In this document: in pieces, positions 25,160 to 34,463 of the stretch
Layout: each line of letters begins with the position of its first letter
How positions within the stretch are numbered: position 1 is the first letter of the stretch
Assembly: GCF_027474825.1 (NCBI RefSeq)
Contig: NZ_CP107030.1
Location: 4,158,001-4,222,000, forward strand
Origin: Maribacter halichondriae
GTDB lineage: Bacteria > Bacteroidota > Bacteroidia > Flavobacteriales > Flavobacteriaceae
Length of the DNA stretch: 64,000 nt
Reading direction: 5' to 3'
Notes under the pieces: generated by a model
Told to the model about the DNA's origin: nothing
Databases searched by the model: none
The model's input: the letters and a program-made list of their open reading frames with translations, nothing else
Program-made: the position numbers and the translations under genes

Positions 25160-26281
25160 TAAATTCGATTTCCATGGGTCATTTTTATCAAGTTACGCAA
25201 CAAGAACGGGGAATTTGTTATCCCCGTGAGCGCTATGTTTGAGAGTGTTTCGTTCAATAAAAGGTTTTGCAACAATCTACCCGTTTTAATGCGCTTTCCG
25301 AAAAGGTGATTCCATTCTCGTTGATAAGAGCTTTCGAGTTTTGAGCGGTCGCTATTTTCTTCCCTATAATATCGATGAATATGTTCAGAAACTACTTTGG
25401 CACTATGTATAGCCATCGCCATACCATTCCCACAAAGCGGATGTATCAATCCCGCCGAATCGCCACACATCAGAATATGGTTCTCTACGGCTGCCTTTTT
25501 TATGAAATGATATTTGTGCGATACTCAATGGTTCTTCAAAAATCGGTTTTGCATCTTTTAAAAATGTACGTAAATGTGGATTTTGGGAAATAACGTTTTC
25601 ATTGAACTCCTGAACACTTTTATACTTCTGAAAACTTTTATAAGTCGCTAAATAGCAAAAGTTCAAGGCCCCACTTTCGGTCTTTGATAATCCTCCGTAA
25701 CCTCCTTTAAATGTATGCAGCGCTACCAAATCATCTGGAAAATCATCATAAACATAATGTGATTTTATACCCAGCCAATGTGATTTTCTTTTAATGAAAG
25801 CTCTATCGAGCGACTTATCAATATTGCTTCTTTTGCCGAAAGCCCCGATAACAAATTTTGACGTGAACGCTCTATTTATATTCGTAAATACCTTAAAACC
25901 ATTATTTTGAAACGAAATGGATGCAACTTTTTGAAATAAGAAGTTCGCCCCCAATGAAACTGCCTTTTGGTATAATAAATTATCAAAGGTATAACGGCTA
26001 ATACCAAAACCGCCCAAGGGTAGTTTTGTTTTTACAGATTTACCTTTGCCGGTAGAAAGTAGTAGCGTATTTATGGAAATAGGCCGAACTTCCTCAAGGC
26101 CAACCCCCAAATGATCTAGATAATCGTGTACCTCGTTTGAAACATACTCTCCACAGACCTTGTGTCTTGGAAAAGTGTCTTTTTCAATGACTAAAACACT
26201 ATGTTTTTTCAAGGTCAAATCGAGGGCTGCGGTCAGTCCGGCCAAACCGGCTCCGACAATAATAATGTCATAGTGTTCCAC
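25159..26281 (-). pseudogene. FAD-dependent oxidoreductase (geranylgeranyl reductase-like) with a +1 frameshift
   Basis: The frame starts at a GTG (26281: VEHYDIIIVGAGLAGLTAA), chosen because upstream codons run through the ompA terminator. It carries the FAD dinucleotide fold, 'FPRHKVCGEYVSNEV' and 'GGFGISRYTFDNLL'. It then shifts frame at the T6 run 25496-25501. With one base fewer, ISFHKKAAVENHILMCGDSAGLIHPLCGNGMAMAIHSAK is restored, which includes the second FAD motif GDSAG, and the product is 373 residues. It is probably a hydroxylase or reductase acting on the polyketide or lipid. It is first in the operon. Confidence 0.85.
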
Positions 26282-26297
26282 CAACGAAAGATAGCGA

Positions 26298-26335
26298 TTA
26301 AAACAAAGAATCCCGATGCCAAAGCATCGGGATTC
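26298..26335 (-). terminator. terminator between ompA-like gene and the polyketide operon
   Basis: Perfect 12-bp stem GAATCCCGATGC / GCATCGGGATTC (26308-26319, 26324-26335), loop CAAA, followed on the minus strand by TTTGTTTTAA. It lies 27 bp before the GTG of the first operon gene, leaving little room for a separate promoter, so partial read-through may feed the operon. Confidence 0.75.
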
Positions 26336-26360
26336 CTGGTACAATTAGAAAACAGTTATT

Positions 26361-27056
26361 CTAGTTTCCCGTTTTTTCCTTGGCCTCTTCCTTGAGTTCT
26401 TCATTGGCTACAATCGCCAGCTCTACCCTTCGGTTCTTTGCTTTTCCCTCGGAGGTATCATTACTCTCTCGAGGTTGACTTTCCCCGTACCATTTGGTGG
26501 TAAAACGCCCTGCAGTAATTCCTTTGGCTACCAAATACTGTGTCACGGATTCCGCACGTTGTTGCGAAAGCATCATGTTGTAGTCGTCTGGCCCGGCACT
26601 ATCGGTATGGCCTTCTACCAAAATATACGATTTCGGATACTCTTTGAAAATACCTGCCAATTTATCCAAAGTAGTAGCCGATGTTCCTTTGACTCCCGAT
26701 TTATTGGTATCAAAATAGACACCGGCATCTTCATTGAAGATTACGTTAATTCCTTCTCCGACCCGAGTTACCTCCGCACCAGGAATTTCTTCTTCGATAC
26801 GTTCCGCCTGACGATCCATGCGGTCGCCAATATAGCCACCGGCAACACCGCCTACTACTGCGCCGATTATTGCACCTAAAGCGGTATTATTGCCTTTACC
26901 GACATTATTACCGAGAACACCACCAATTACGGCACCGCTAGTCGCGCCCACGGTAGCTCCTCGTTGTTTATGACTTGAGTTCTTTACTGCTTTGCAGCTC
27001 GTTAGCAAAGCAAATGATAGTAATACATAAATACTTTTTCTTATTAGATTTTTCAT
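26361..27056 (-). CDS. OmpA-family lipoprotein with glycine-zipper domain
   Basis: 231 residues. A lipobox (LLSFALLTSC, Cys ~21) is followed by a glycine-zipper membrane segment (GATVGATSGAVIGGVLGNNVG, then GAIIGAVVGGVAGGYIGDRMD) and an OmpA peptidoglycan-binding domain: 'GVYFDTNKSGVKGTSATTLDKLAGIFKEYPKSYILVEGHTDSAGPDDYNMMLSQQRAESVTQYLVAKGI', ending 'NRRVELAIVAN'. It would tether the outer membrane to peptidoglycan. It lies 11 bp downstream of the lipocalin-like gene and has its own terminator. Confidence 0.92.
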   Translation of the reverse strand: MKNLIRKSIYVLLSFALLTSCKAVKNSSHKQRGATVGATSGAVIGGVLGNNVGKGNNTALGAIIGAVVGGVAGGYIGDRMDRQAERIEEEIPGAEVTRVGEGINVIFNEDAGVYFDTNKSGVKGTSATTLDKLAGIFKEYPKSYILVEGHTDSAGPDDYNMMLSQQRAESVTQYLVAKGITAGRFTTKWYGESQPRESNDTSEGKAKNRRVELAIVANEELKEEAKEKTGN

Positions 27057-27067
27057 GGGGATTTTGT

Positions 27068-27559
27068 TTATGATTTTTTAGTAAAGGAATAAACAACGTT
27101 GACTACTTTGCCATCAACGGTAGCATTTGACTTTAAGGTCATTTCTGTTTCCGTAAGATTGGTTATGTTCAAACGATAACCGAGTCCTCCGGAAATATCC
27201 TTATTCTTCTCATCGATCATTTTGAATTGCAATTGACTGGAATAATTGGCAGAAGGTTCCACAACCGACCAGCGGATAAAGCGATCACCGCCATTACATA
27301 ATGTAGACGGAGCAATCGTGTATCTTCCGGTACTGTTATTGTCCCTAAAGAACCATTCACTGCCCTCGAAACAAATGTCTTCCGCATCATTGAATAAGAC
27401 GGATTTGAAGTTCCCAGTGGCATTTTCGTACGAAACATCGTTTAGGGTCCATGTGCCGCTCAAAAGATTCCGTTTGCCTCGGGCGTCTTTAGAAACAGAA
27501 CATGAAGCAGTCAATAAGACCAAGGAAATAACAATTAAAAGGTGTTTTCTCATCATCAA
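27068..27559 (-). CDS. lipocalin-like lipoprotein
   Basis: 163 residues with a lipobox (SLVLLTASC, Cys ~20). The barrel start 'LLSGTWTLNDVSYENATG' and 'GSEWFFRDNNSTGRYTI', then alternating strands to 'VVNVVYSFTKKS', fit the lipocalin_4/lipocalin-like group of Bacteroidota. It is probably in the outer or inner membrane leaflet facing the periplasm. Co-transcribed with the OmpA-like gene. Ligand unknown. Confidence 0.75.
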   Translation of the reverse strand: MMMRKHLLIVISLVLLTASCSVSKDARGKRNLLSGTWTLNDVSYENATGNFKSVLFNDAEDICFEGSEWFFRDNNSTGRYTIAPSTLCNGGDRFIRWSVVEPSANYSSQLQFKMIDEKNKDISGGLGYRLNITNLTETEMTLKSNATVDGKVVNVVYSFTKKS

Positions 27560-27591
27560 TACTATTTGGGGTTTGATTATATACGATACGA

Positions 27592-27605
27592 ATCGAAATT
27601 TCGAT
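27592..27605. promoter_or_regulatory. palindrome before the lipocalin/ompA operon
   Basis: ATCGAAATTTCGAT is a perfect 14-bp palindrome 33 bp before the start codon. It is a possible operator; no regulator is known and chance is not excluded in this AT-rich leader. Confidence 0.35.
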
Positions 27606-27701
27606 GTTCATACTAACGTTCAAATATCAATTATATGATGCAAGGTGCAATATTTATGATGCGGACATGTGTGGAAAGAAATCAAATAATAACGCTATCA
27701 C

Positions 27702-29678
27702 TTAATAGGCTAAAAGGTCGAGCAAATCGCTCTCAAATCGTTGTTTTGGCAAGTAGTTATCTTCTAAAGTCTTAGCGAATGGAATAGGTGTTTCCAAACT
27801 AGCCACTCGTTTTATGGGACCATCGAGATACTCAAAGCAATGTTCCATGACCAACGCGGAAATATCACTGGCGATTCCGCCAAAAAGGCTATCCTCTTGT
27901 AGAACAATAAGTTTGCCCGTCTTTTTTACGGATGAATAAATGGATTCCATATCCAAAGGCATCAAAGTTCGCAGATCAATAAGTTCGGCTGAAATCTCGG
28001 GATGTTTTTGAAGTGTTTCCAACGCCCAATGCACTCCTGCCCCATAGGAAACGATGGTAATCGCATCCCCTTCTTTTAGAATACTTGCTTTTCCAAAAGG
28101 CAGTGTATAATAATCGGTGGGCACCTCTTGATAGATACTGCGATACAAACCTTTGTGTTCAAAAAACAGTACAGGGTTCGGGTCATTGATAGCGGTTGCG
28201 AGCAATCCCTTGGCATCGTGTGGAAAAGCGGGATAGGCCACCTTGAGTCCCGGAGTTTTTGTAAACCAAGCTTCATTGGTCTGTGAATGAAAAGGTCCGG
28301 CCCCTACGCCACCTCCACAGGGCATACGAATCACCACATCGGCCTTTTCGGCCCAGCGATAATGTGATTTTGCCAAGTAATTAACAATAGGATTAAAACC
28401 TGTACTCACAAAATCGGCGAACTGCATCTCCATCACGGCCTTCATGCCATTGATGGAAAGACCCATGGCCGCTGCAACCACAGCTGATTCACATATCGGG
28501 GTATTACGAACCCTTTCTTTGCCGAAGGCCTCGACGAAACCGTCGGTTATTTTAAAGACACCACCGTAATCGGCAATGTCTTGACCCATGATGACGAGAT
28601 CGTCATGTTTTTCCATAGACTGCTTTAAACCCTGTGAAATGGCATCGACCAGACGTATGTTGTCTTTTTTATCATTAGGAACAACTTCATCATATTCGAA
28701 CGAATGGAACACTTCGGCCAATTCTTTGTTCAAATTCGGTTCAACCTCAGGTTCATCAAAGGCTAATTGTAAGTTCTCGTCAATCTCGTGAATGATTCCT
28801 TTTTTGATTTCAACCTCTTTCTCTTCCGAAAGTATATTTTCATTGCGCAAGAACTCCAAATAGTTTTCCAAGGGATCTTTGGCGGCCCATTTATCCATCA
28901 AATCTTGGGGTACATATTTTGTTCCACTGGCCTCTTCATGGCCCCTCATCCGAAACGTATCGAAAATTAATAAAACCGGCGCGGGTTTTTGGCGTATTCG
29001 TTTGCAAATGGCATCGACCATGCTATAAACCTCTAGAATATTGTTGCCGTCAATCGTATACGATTCCATTCCGTACCCAATGCCTTTGTCCGCAAGTTTT
29101 TTACAGGCATACTGTTCATTTGTAGGTGTTGACAGACCATATCCATTATTCTCGATACAGAAAAGAACAGGTAAATTCCAGACAGATGCAATGTTTAGCG
29201 CCTCGTGAAAGTCACCTTCGCTGGTACCCCCTTCCCCCGAAAAAACGGCGGTGACTTTTTTCCTATTCTTGAGCACATCGGCCAGGGCAATGCCATCGGC
29301 CACTCCCAATTGCGGACCAAGATGCGAAATCATACCTACGATTTTGTAGTCTTGGGTCCCGAAGTGAAAACTTCGGTCTCGGCCTTTTGTAAATCCATTT
29401 TCTTTACCCTGCCATTGTGCGAACAATCGGTCGAGGGGAATATTTCTCGTGGTAAACACCCCTAAGTTTCGGTGCATGGGAAGCACATATTCATCGGCTT
29501 CCAAGGCGCTCGTTACGCCAACTGAAATAGCTTCTTGACCTATACCACTGAACCATTTTGAAATCTTGCCCTGACGTAGTAGAATCAACATTTTTTCTTC
29601 TATCATTCGCGGTTTGAGCATCCTTTCATAGAGAGAAATCTGCGTTTTGGTATCAATGCCCTTGTTGTTGAATTGCAT
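27702..29678 (-). CDS. fused alpha-ketoacid dehydrogenase E1 (alpha + beta)
   Basis: 658 residues joining both E1 subunits. The alpha half has the TPP-binding GDG-like region 'FSGEGGTSEGDFHEALNIASVWNLPVLFCIENNGYGLSTPT' and 'FRMRGHEEASG'. The beta half has 'MGQDIADYGGVFKITDGFVEAFGKERVRNTPICESAVVAAAMGLSINGMKAVMEMQFADF' and 'RMPCGGGVGAGPFHSQTNEAWF'. It decarboxylates a 2-oxoacid and passes the acyl group to lipoyl E2; E2/E3 genes are not in this window. Fused E1 proteins are usual in Flavobacteriia; branched-chain substrates are likely but not certain. Confidence 0.93.
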   Translation of the reverse strand: MQFNNKGIDTKTQISLYERMLKPRMIEEKMLILLRQGKISKWFSGIGQEAISVGVTSALEADEYVLPMHRNLGVFTTRNIPLDRLFAQWQGKENGFTKGRDRSFHFGTQDYKIVGMISHLGPQLGVADGIALADVLKNRKKVTAVFSGEGGTSEGDFHEALNIASVWNLPVLFCIENNGYGLSTPTNEQYACKKLADKGIGYGMESYTIDGNNILEVYSMVDAICKRIRQKPAPVLLIFDTFRMRGHEEASGTKYVPQDLMDKWAAKDPLENYLEFLRNENILSEEKEVEIKKGIIHEIDENLQLAFDEPEVEPNLNKELAEVFHSFEYDEVVPNDKKDNIRLVDAISQGLKQSMEKHDDLVIMGQDIADYGGVFKITDGFVEAFGKERVRNTPICESAVVAAAMGLSINGMKAVMEMQFADFVSTGFNPIVNYLAKSHYRWAEKADVVIRMPCGGGVGAGPFHSQTNEAWFTKTPGLKVAYPAFPHDAKGLLATAINDPNPVLFFEHKGLYRSIYQEVPTDYYTLPFGKASILKEGDAITIVSYGAGVHWALETLQKHPEISAELIDLRTLMPLDMESIYSSVKKTGKLIVLQEDSLFGGIASDISALVMEHCFEYLDGPIKRVASLETPIPFAKTLEDNYLPKQRFESDLLDLLAY

Positions 29679-29699
29679 GAAGTATGTCTAATGTAGCAT

Positions 29700-29707
29700 C
29701 AAAAGTA
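29700..29707 (-). promoter_or_regulatory. -7 box for the E1 gene
   Basis: The minus strand reads TACTTTTG, matching TAnnTTTG, about 21 bases before the start codon at 29678. Confidence 0.45.
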
Positions 29708-29764
29708 ACAAAAATGCGACCAATATCGATGCATTTTGACCTGCACCATACCCGTATATTTTAT

Positions 29765-29772
29765 TAACTTTG
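29765..29772 (+). promoter_or_regulatory. -7 box for the 2OG oxygenase gene
   Basis: TAACTTTG, 22 bases before the ATG at 29795. The divergent E1 promoter lies about 58 bp away. Confidence 0.5.
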
Positions 29773-29794
29773 AACAAACCCTAAATAGGAAGTT

Positions 29795-30745
29795 ATGAGT
29801 GCCATACCCAGTGTAGATTTAACAGATTTTGTATCGGAATATGAAGGTAGAAAAGAAAAATTCACCAAAGAAATTGGAAAAGCATTCGAAGAAATCGGTT
29901 TTGTTGCCCTAAGCGGACATTTCCTATCGGAAGAACTGGTCGAAGACCTCTATGCCGAGATTAAAAAGTTTTTCGATTTACCTCAAGAAGTCAAGAACAA
30001 CTATGAAATAGAAGGAATAGGAGGTCAAAGGGGATATACCTCGTTTGGGAAAGAACACGCTAAAGGAAGAAAAGAGGGCGATTTGAAAGAATTTTGGCAT
30101 TTCGGGCAATATGTAGGAGGCGATGCCAAACTAGCGGCCGAATATCCGGATAATGTAATAGTTTCCGAACTCCCCAAGTTCAACGAAGTTGGTAAGGAAG
30201 CTTACAAAATGTTGGAAAAGACCGCGAAATATGTACTTCGAGCCTTGGCATTACATTTAGGTCTCGAGGAGAACTATTTTGATGAATATATCAAAAATGG
30301 CAATTCCATTTTACGGCCTATACACTACCCGCCTATCACCTCGGAACCAAAGAACGCTGTAAGGGCCGCAGCGCACGGCGACATCAATTTGATAACCTTG
30401 TTGATGGGCGCTCATGGCCGGGGACTCCAGGTCAAAAACCATAATGGGGAATGGGTCGATGCCATCGCTCGGCCCGATCAACTGATGATCAATGTGGGCG
30501 ACATGCTATCACGACTGACCAACAATAAACTAAAGTCAACTATCCATCAGGTCGTGAACCCTCCACGAGAGCTTTGGGGCACTTCACGTTATTCCATACC
30601 GTTTTTTATGCACCCCATTAGTGAGATGTTACTGAATTGCTTAGGGGAATGTGTAGATGCCGAACATCCCAAACAGTTTAAGGACATAACCGCAGGGGAA
30701 TTTTTGCATGAACGATTGATTGAGCTTGGGTTAAAAAAAGCCTGA
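29795..30745 (+). CDS. 2-oxoglutarate/Fe(II) oxygenase, isopenicillin N synthase family
   Basis: 316 residues in two parts: an N-terminal DIOX_N-type domain (SVDLTDFVSEYEGRKEKF, IGFVALSGHFLS) and the 2OG-Fe(II) core with His194 and Asp196 (AAHGDINLITLL), His251 (STIHQVVNP) and Arg265/Ser267 (RYSIPFF), the 2-oxoglutarate anchor. It should hydroxylate or desaturate a small molecule in the cytoplasm; substrate unknown. The gene is monocistronic with its own promoter box. Confidence 0.9.
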   Translation: MSAIPSVDLTDFVSEYEGRKEKFTKEIGKAFEEIGFVALSGHFLSEELVEDLYAEIKKFFDLPQEVKNNYEIEGIGGQRGYTSFGKEHAKGRKEGDLKEFWHFGQYVGGDAKLAAEYPDNVIVSELPKFNEVGKEAYKMLEKTAKYVLRALALHLGLEENYFDEYIKNGNSILRPIHYPPITSEPKNAVRAAAHGDINLITLLMGAHGRGLQVKNHNGEWVDAIARPDQLMINVGDMLSRLTNNKLKSTIHQVVNPPRELWGTSRYSIPFFMHPISEMLLNCLGECVDAEHPKQFKDITAGEFLHERLIELGLKKA

Positions 30746-30850
30746 TTTAACGGCATTTCTTCTTTTATCTCTGCAACAATAAGGGAAGTGTGTCGTTTTC
30801 TTAATAATTCGATTTGAGGAATCAAACGACAAAACCCCGAACTAACCACC

Positions 30851-32073
30851 ATGAAAAATCTATCTTTTGTTGTAGTTGCTTTGTTATTTTTTACCAATAT
30901 TAATGCCCAAATCAACTTTGAACCGGCTTATTTTATTAATAATACAGATGTTAAAACGGATTGTTTCATCCGAAATGTGGATTGGAAAAACAACCCAACA
31001 AGTTTTGAATACAAGCTTGGCAAAGATGACGATTCAAGAATAGCTTCCCTTTCAGATATCAAAGAATTTAAGGTAAACAACGAATCCCGATATGTAAGGG
31101 CCAAGGTAAGAATGAACCGTGCCACGGATAATAATAATGCCTTGGATACTAATAAAGATATCGTTTTCAAAGAAGAAGAAGTTTTTCTAAAAACACTTAG
31201 CGAAGGCGATGCGTTACTCTACTATTTTGAGGATAATAATTTACGAAAGTTTTTTTATCAGGTCGATAACTCCAATATCGAACCCCTAATATACAAGAGA
31301 TATCGAAAGTCGTTAACTGAAATAGCAAGTATAAACACTTTCAGGCAACAGTTATGGAACGAATTGAAATGTGATGAAATATCAAGGAATTTTGTGAACT
31401 CGGTCAACTACAAAATTGACGACTTGATCGATATATTTGAGAAATACAATGAATGCAAGGATCCGACCTATGCCAATGATCAAAAAGGAAGACAAAACCT
31501 GGGTTCAACTTATCCGTAAGACCCGGAATCGACTATACCTCTCTTTCAATTACCAACACCAATGCAAGAACCAGAAATGTTGATTTTGATGCAGAAATGA
31601 ACTTCAGATTAGGAGTCGAATTGGAAGGCATATTGCCCTTTAACAAAAATAAATGGAGTATGTTCATTGAGCCGACCTTTCACTCCTATTCCTCAGAGAA
31701 GCAAACGGAACCGACTGCGTTCAACTCGAATACGAGCCTGGCAACCGTTGATTACAAATCAATTGAGATTCCCATGGGTTTTAGGCACTATATGTTTTTA
31801 AACGATAACGCCAAGCTTTTTGCAAATGTTGGGTATGTCGTAGATATCCCGTTAAATGCAAGTGTTGCATACGAAAGTAATTTTGGCACTACTCGTATTG
31901 AGTTTGGGTCAAATGGTAGTTTTGTCTTCGGGGTAGGCTTCAAGTATAACAATAAAATAGGTATTGAAGCTAGATATATAGGAAAGAGGGAAATTTTTGG
32001 CAACGGGGCTTTCGTCTCCTACTTTTCGGATTATCAGGGATATTCCCTTATTTTTGGATATACATTATTCTAA
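30851..32073 (+). pseudogene. outer-membrane beta-barrel protein with a -1 frameshift
   Basis: The first frame (from 30851) has a signal peptide (LSFVVVALLFFTNINAQ) and a mixed domain ('FIRNVDWKNNPTSFEYKLG'), then stops at 31517-31519. A second frame is open from 31480 and runs to 32073, encoding FNLSVRPGIDYTSLSI and barrel strands such as 'FVFGVGFKYNNKIGIEARYIG' to 'GYSLIFGYTLF'. One added base between 31480 and 31518, most simply in the A5 run 31482-31486, gives a 407-residue protein with a C-terminal outer-membrane barrel. Likely artefact or recent mutation. Confidence 0.75.
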
Positions 32074-32075
32074 TC

Positions 32076-32402
32076 ATGGATTTAAAGGACCAACTCAAAA
32101 ATTTATTTCCAGAACATATTTCCGAAGAACAGGAAGCTCCGACATCGAAAAGCGATATTTGGTTACAAGAAGAACCTATAATTTGCAAATACGAAAAGCG
32201 AAACGGGAAACCGATTACCATTTTGGAAAACTATAATGGCACCGATGCTGATTTTAAGAAATTGACCAAAGAGCTCAAGACCAAACTAAGTGTTGGAGGT
32301 ACCTTTAAAGAAGGTAAAATCATCATTCAAGGAGATTATCGCGACCGTATCATGGCCCTTTTACAAGAAAAAGGATTTTCAACAAAGCGTGTTGGTGGAT
32401 AA
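32076..32402 (+). CDS. SUI1/eIF1-like translation factor (YciH type)
   Basis: 108 residues. The N-terminal ~45 residues are an acidic extension; the C-terminal SUI1 fold is recognisable in 'ICKYEKRNGKPITILENYNGTDADFKKLTKELKTKLSVGGTFKEGKIIIQGDYRDRIMALLQEKGFSTKRVGG', with the conserved GGT and IQGD elements. Such bacterial eIF1 homologues bind the small ribosomal subunit and are thought to tune start-site choice, but are not essential. It lies 2 bp after the broken barrel gene. Confidence 0.9.
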   Translation: MDLKDQLKNLFPEHISEEQEAPTSKSDIWLQEEPIICKYEKRNGKPITILENYNGTDADFKKLTKELKTKLSVGGTFKEGKIIIQGDYRDRIMALLQEKGFSTKRVGG

Positions 32403-32516
32403 CTAAAACAATATTGCAAAAATTAAAATGAAAAGGTTGCGCACTTTTCTGTTAATTTTTTTGTTTTTTTCGATTAAATGTTACTTTTAGAAGCCAAAAC
32501 ACAAACAGCCTCGCCC

Positions 32517-33449
32517 ATGAGTTCCCTTTTGCACATTACCAACGGTGATAGTTTTACAGAAAAGCTCAAAGAATTAAATTTAAAAGGGGACATTATCACA
32601 TGGCGGGAAATGCTTTGTGAGGGCAGAACGGAGACCAATGTGGGAAGCGAATCCTTTTGGAAAACACGCTTCGAATTTCTTCACAAGAACTACAAGGTTA
32701 CCAAATCTATCTTCATTGAAAAGACTTTAAAAGAGTACCGATCTTTGTGCAATCATAAACAACAAGATCAAATCGTCCTCTGGTTCGAATATGACCTATT
32801 TTGTCAGGTTAATATGTTGGCCGTGCTCAGTTGGTTAAAAGCCAACCGAAAATATGCCGAAATATCTTTGGTTTGTAGCGGTAAAGAAGATGACACGGAC
32901 AAATTATACGGTTTGAGCGAACTTAACAACGAACAATTGCTCAAACTATACGAGAATCGTATTGTGTTGACCCAAGATGATGTTGAATATGCCGACTATG
33001 TTTGGCAACTATATTGTAGCGATAACCCCATTCGATTGGAAAATCTTCGAGACTTCGGTCAGTTTCAATTTGAATATCTTTCCGAAGCTATCAAAGCACA
33101 TCTTCAACGATTTCCTACGATTAAAAATGGTTTGAATGCTTTAGAAAACCACGTATTGGACTTTTCATTCTCCAAAAAACCAAAATCAAAAGTAGAATTG
33201 CTTGGCGGATTGCTAAAGAACCAAGGCAATTATGGTTTTGGAGACACGCAGTTCGATAGAATTCTGACCACGCTGAAACCTCTGTATACTTCGTTTAATC
33301 CGGTAAAATTATCCAAAAAAGGAAAGGATATTTTGGAAGGAAAAACAAACTACTACTCGCATATTCGAGATAATGAAGCCTACTTAGGCGGCGCACTCAA
33401 ATATAACTACCTCTACAATACCACTTCGAACAGAATATTAAAATTATAA
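32517..33449 (+). CDS. DUF1835 domain protein
   Basis: 310 residues from the ATG at 32517; an in-frame upstream codon would add 13 poorly conserved residues. The DUF1835 start 'SLLHITNGDSFTEKLKELNLKGDIITWREMLCEGRT' is clear, followed by 'IVLWFEYDLFCQVNMLAVLSWL' and a C-terminal region 'LGGLLKNQGNYGFGDTQFDRILTTLKPLYTSFNPVKLSKKGKDIL' with a winged-helix feel. Function unknown; cytosolic. It lies just before the nucleoside phosphorylase gene (1 bp gap), so the two are co-transcribed. Confidence 0.85.
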   Translation: MSSLLHITNGDSFTEKLKELNLKGDIITWREMLCEGRTETNVGSESFWKTRFEFLHKNYKVTKSIFIEKTLKEYRSLCNHKQQDQIVLWFEYDLFCQVNMLAVLSWLKANRKYAEISLVCSGKEDDTDKLYGLSELNNEQLLKLYENRIVLTQDDVEYADYVWQLYCSDNPIRLENLRDFGQFQFEYLSEAIKAHLQRFPTIKNGLNALENHVLDFSFSKKPKSKVELLGGLLKNQGNYGFGDTQFDRILTTLKPLYTSFNPVKLSKKGKDILEGKTNYYSHIRDNEAYLGGALKYNYLYNTTSNRILKL

Positions 33450-33450
33450 T

Positions 33451-34320
33451 ATGGGGCTTGGGCCTTCGGAGCTTATCCTAAATGCCGACGGCAGCATTTA
33501 CCATCTCAACCTGTTACCCAAAGATATCGCCGATACTATTATTACGGTTGGCGACCCTGATCGCGTTGTGGATGTTTCAAAATATTTTGATTCCATCCAG
33601 GTAAAAAAAGGAAAACGGGAATTTCATACCCATACCGGAATACTAAATGGACGGCGCCTTACTGTTATTTCGACCGGTATAGGAACCGACAATATCGATA
33701 TCGTACTGAACGAGCTTGATGCCTTGGCAAACATTGATTTCAAGGATAGAACCGTAAAGAAAAATCATATACGATTACGCATTGTCAGAATTGGGACTTC
33801 CGGTGCAATTCAACCTGAAATTCCAGTCGATTCTTTCGTTTTGAGCGAATATGCTTTAGGACTTGATGGGCTTCTTCATTTTTATAAAAGCGATTCAATA
33901 CAGGAAAAAATGATTTCAGATCACTTCGTGAAGCACTCGGGTTGGGAAACGAAAAAGGCAGCTCCATACGTCGTCAAATGTGATGAAGAATTGGCCCGAA
34001 TTTTCAACTCAAATCATATACGATTTGGAGTGACTGCAACAAACGCCGGTTTTTACGGCCCGCAAGGTAGAAAGTTAAGATTGCCCCCCGACAATGAGCG
34101 AATGAATCAAAACCTTTCCACTTTTATCTTCGAGAATATGAAAATCACAAATTTAGAAATGGAGACAGCAGGAATTTACGGGCTAGCAAAACTTATGGGG
34201 CACCAAGCGATTTCCTTAAATTGTATTCTGGCCAATCGTGCCACAGGTACATTTTCTAAAAACCCTTCAAATTCCACGGAAGAACTCATTAAATTTACCT
34301 TGGACAAGTTAACTTCTTAA
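33451..34320 (+). CDS. nucleoside phosphorylase (uridine phosphorylase-like)
   Basis: 289 residues of the PNP_UDP_1 fold. Phosphate and base loops: 'TIITVGDPDRVVDVSKYFD', 'FHTHTGILNGRRLTVISTGIGTDNIDIVLNELDAL', 'IVRIGTSGAIQPEIPVDSFVLSE', and the ribose-binding 'ITNLEMETAGIYGLAKLMGHQAISLNCILANR'. The enzyme splits a nucleoside with phosphate to ribose-1-phosphate and base; the GTSGAIQ and EMET motifs favour uridine-type substrates. Probably in nucleoside salvage. Confidence 0.9.
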   Translation: MGLGPSELILNADGSIYHLNLLPKDIADTIITVGDPDRVVDVSKYFDSIQVKKGKREFHTHTGILNGRRLTVISTGIGTDNIDIVLNELDALANIDFKDRTVKKNHIRLRIVRIGTSGAIQPEIPVDSFVLSEYALGLDGLLHFYKSDSIQEKMISDHFVKHSGWETKKAAPYVVKCDEELARIFNSNHIRFGVTATNAGFYGPQGRKLRLPPDNERMNQNLSTFIFENMKITNLEMETAGIYGLAKLMGHQAISLNCILANRATGTFSKNPSNSTEELIKFTLDKLTS

Positions 34321-34463
34321 ATTTTCAATCCCAAAAATCCGTCTGTACAATTCCTGAATTTCAAAAATAGCAATTGGAATTTGGAATTTGTTTTTTGGAA
34401 TTTACTATTCTTGTATGAGGTTTTCAAAATCCAAATTTCTAATTTTTACAAGCAAGTTGATCC

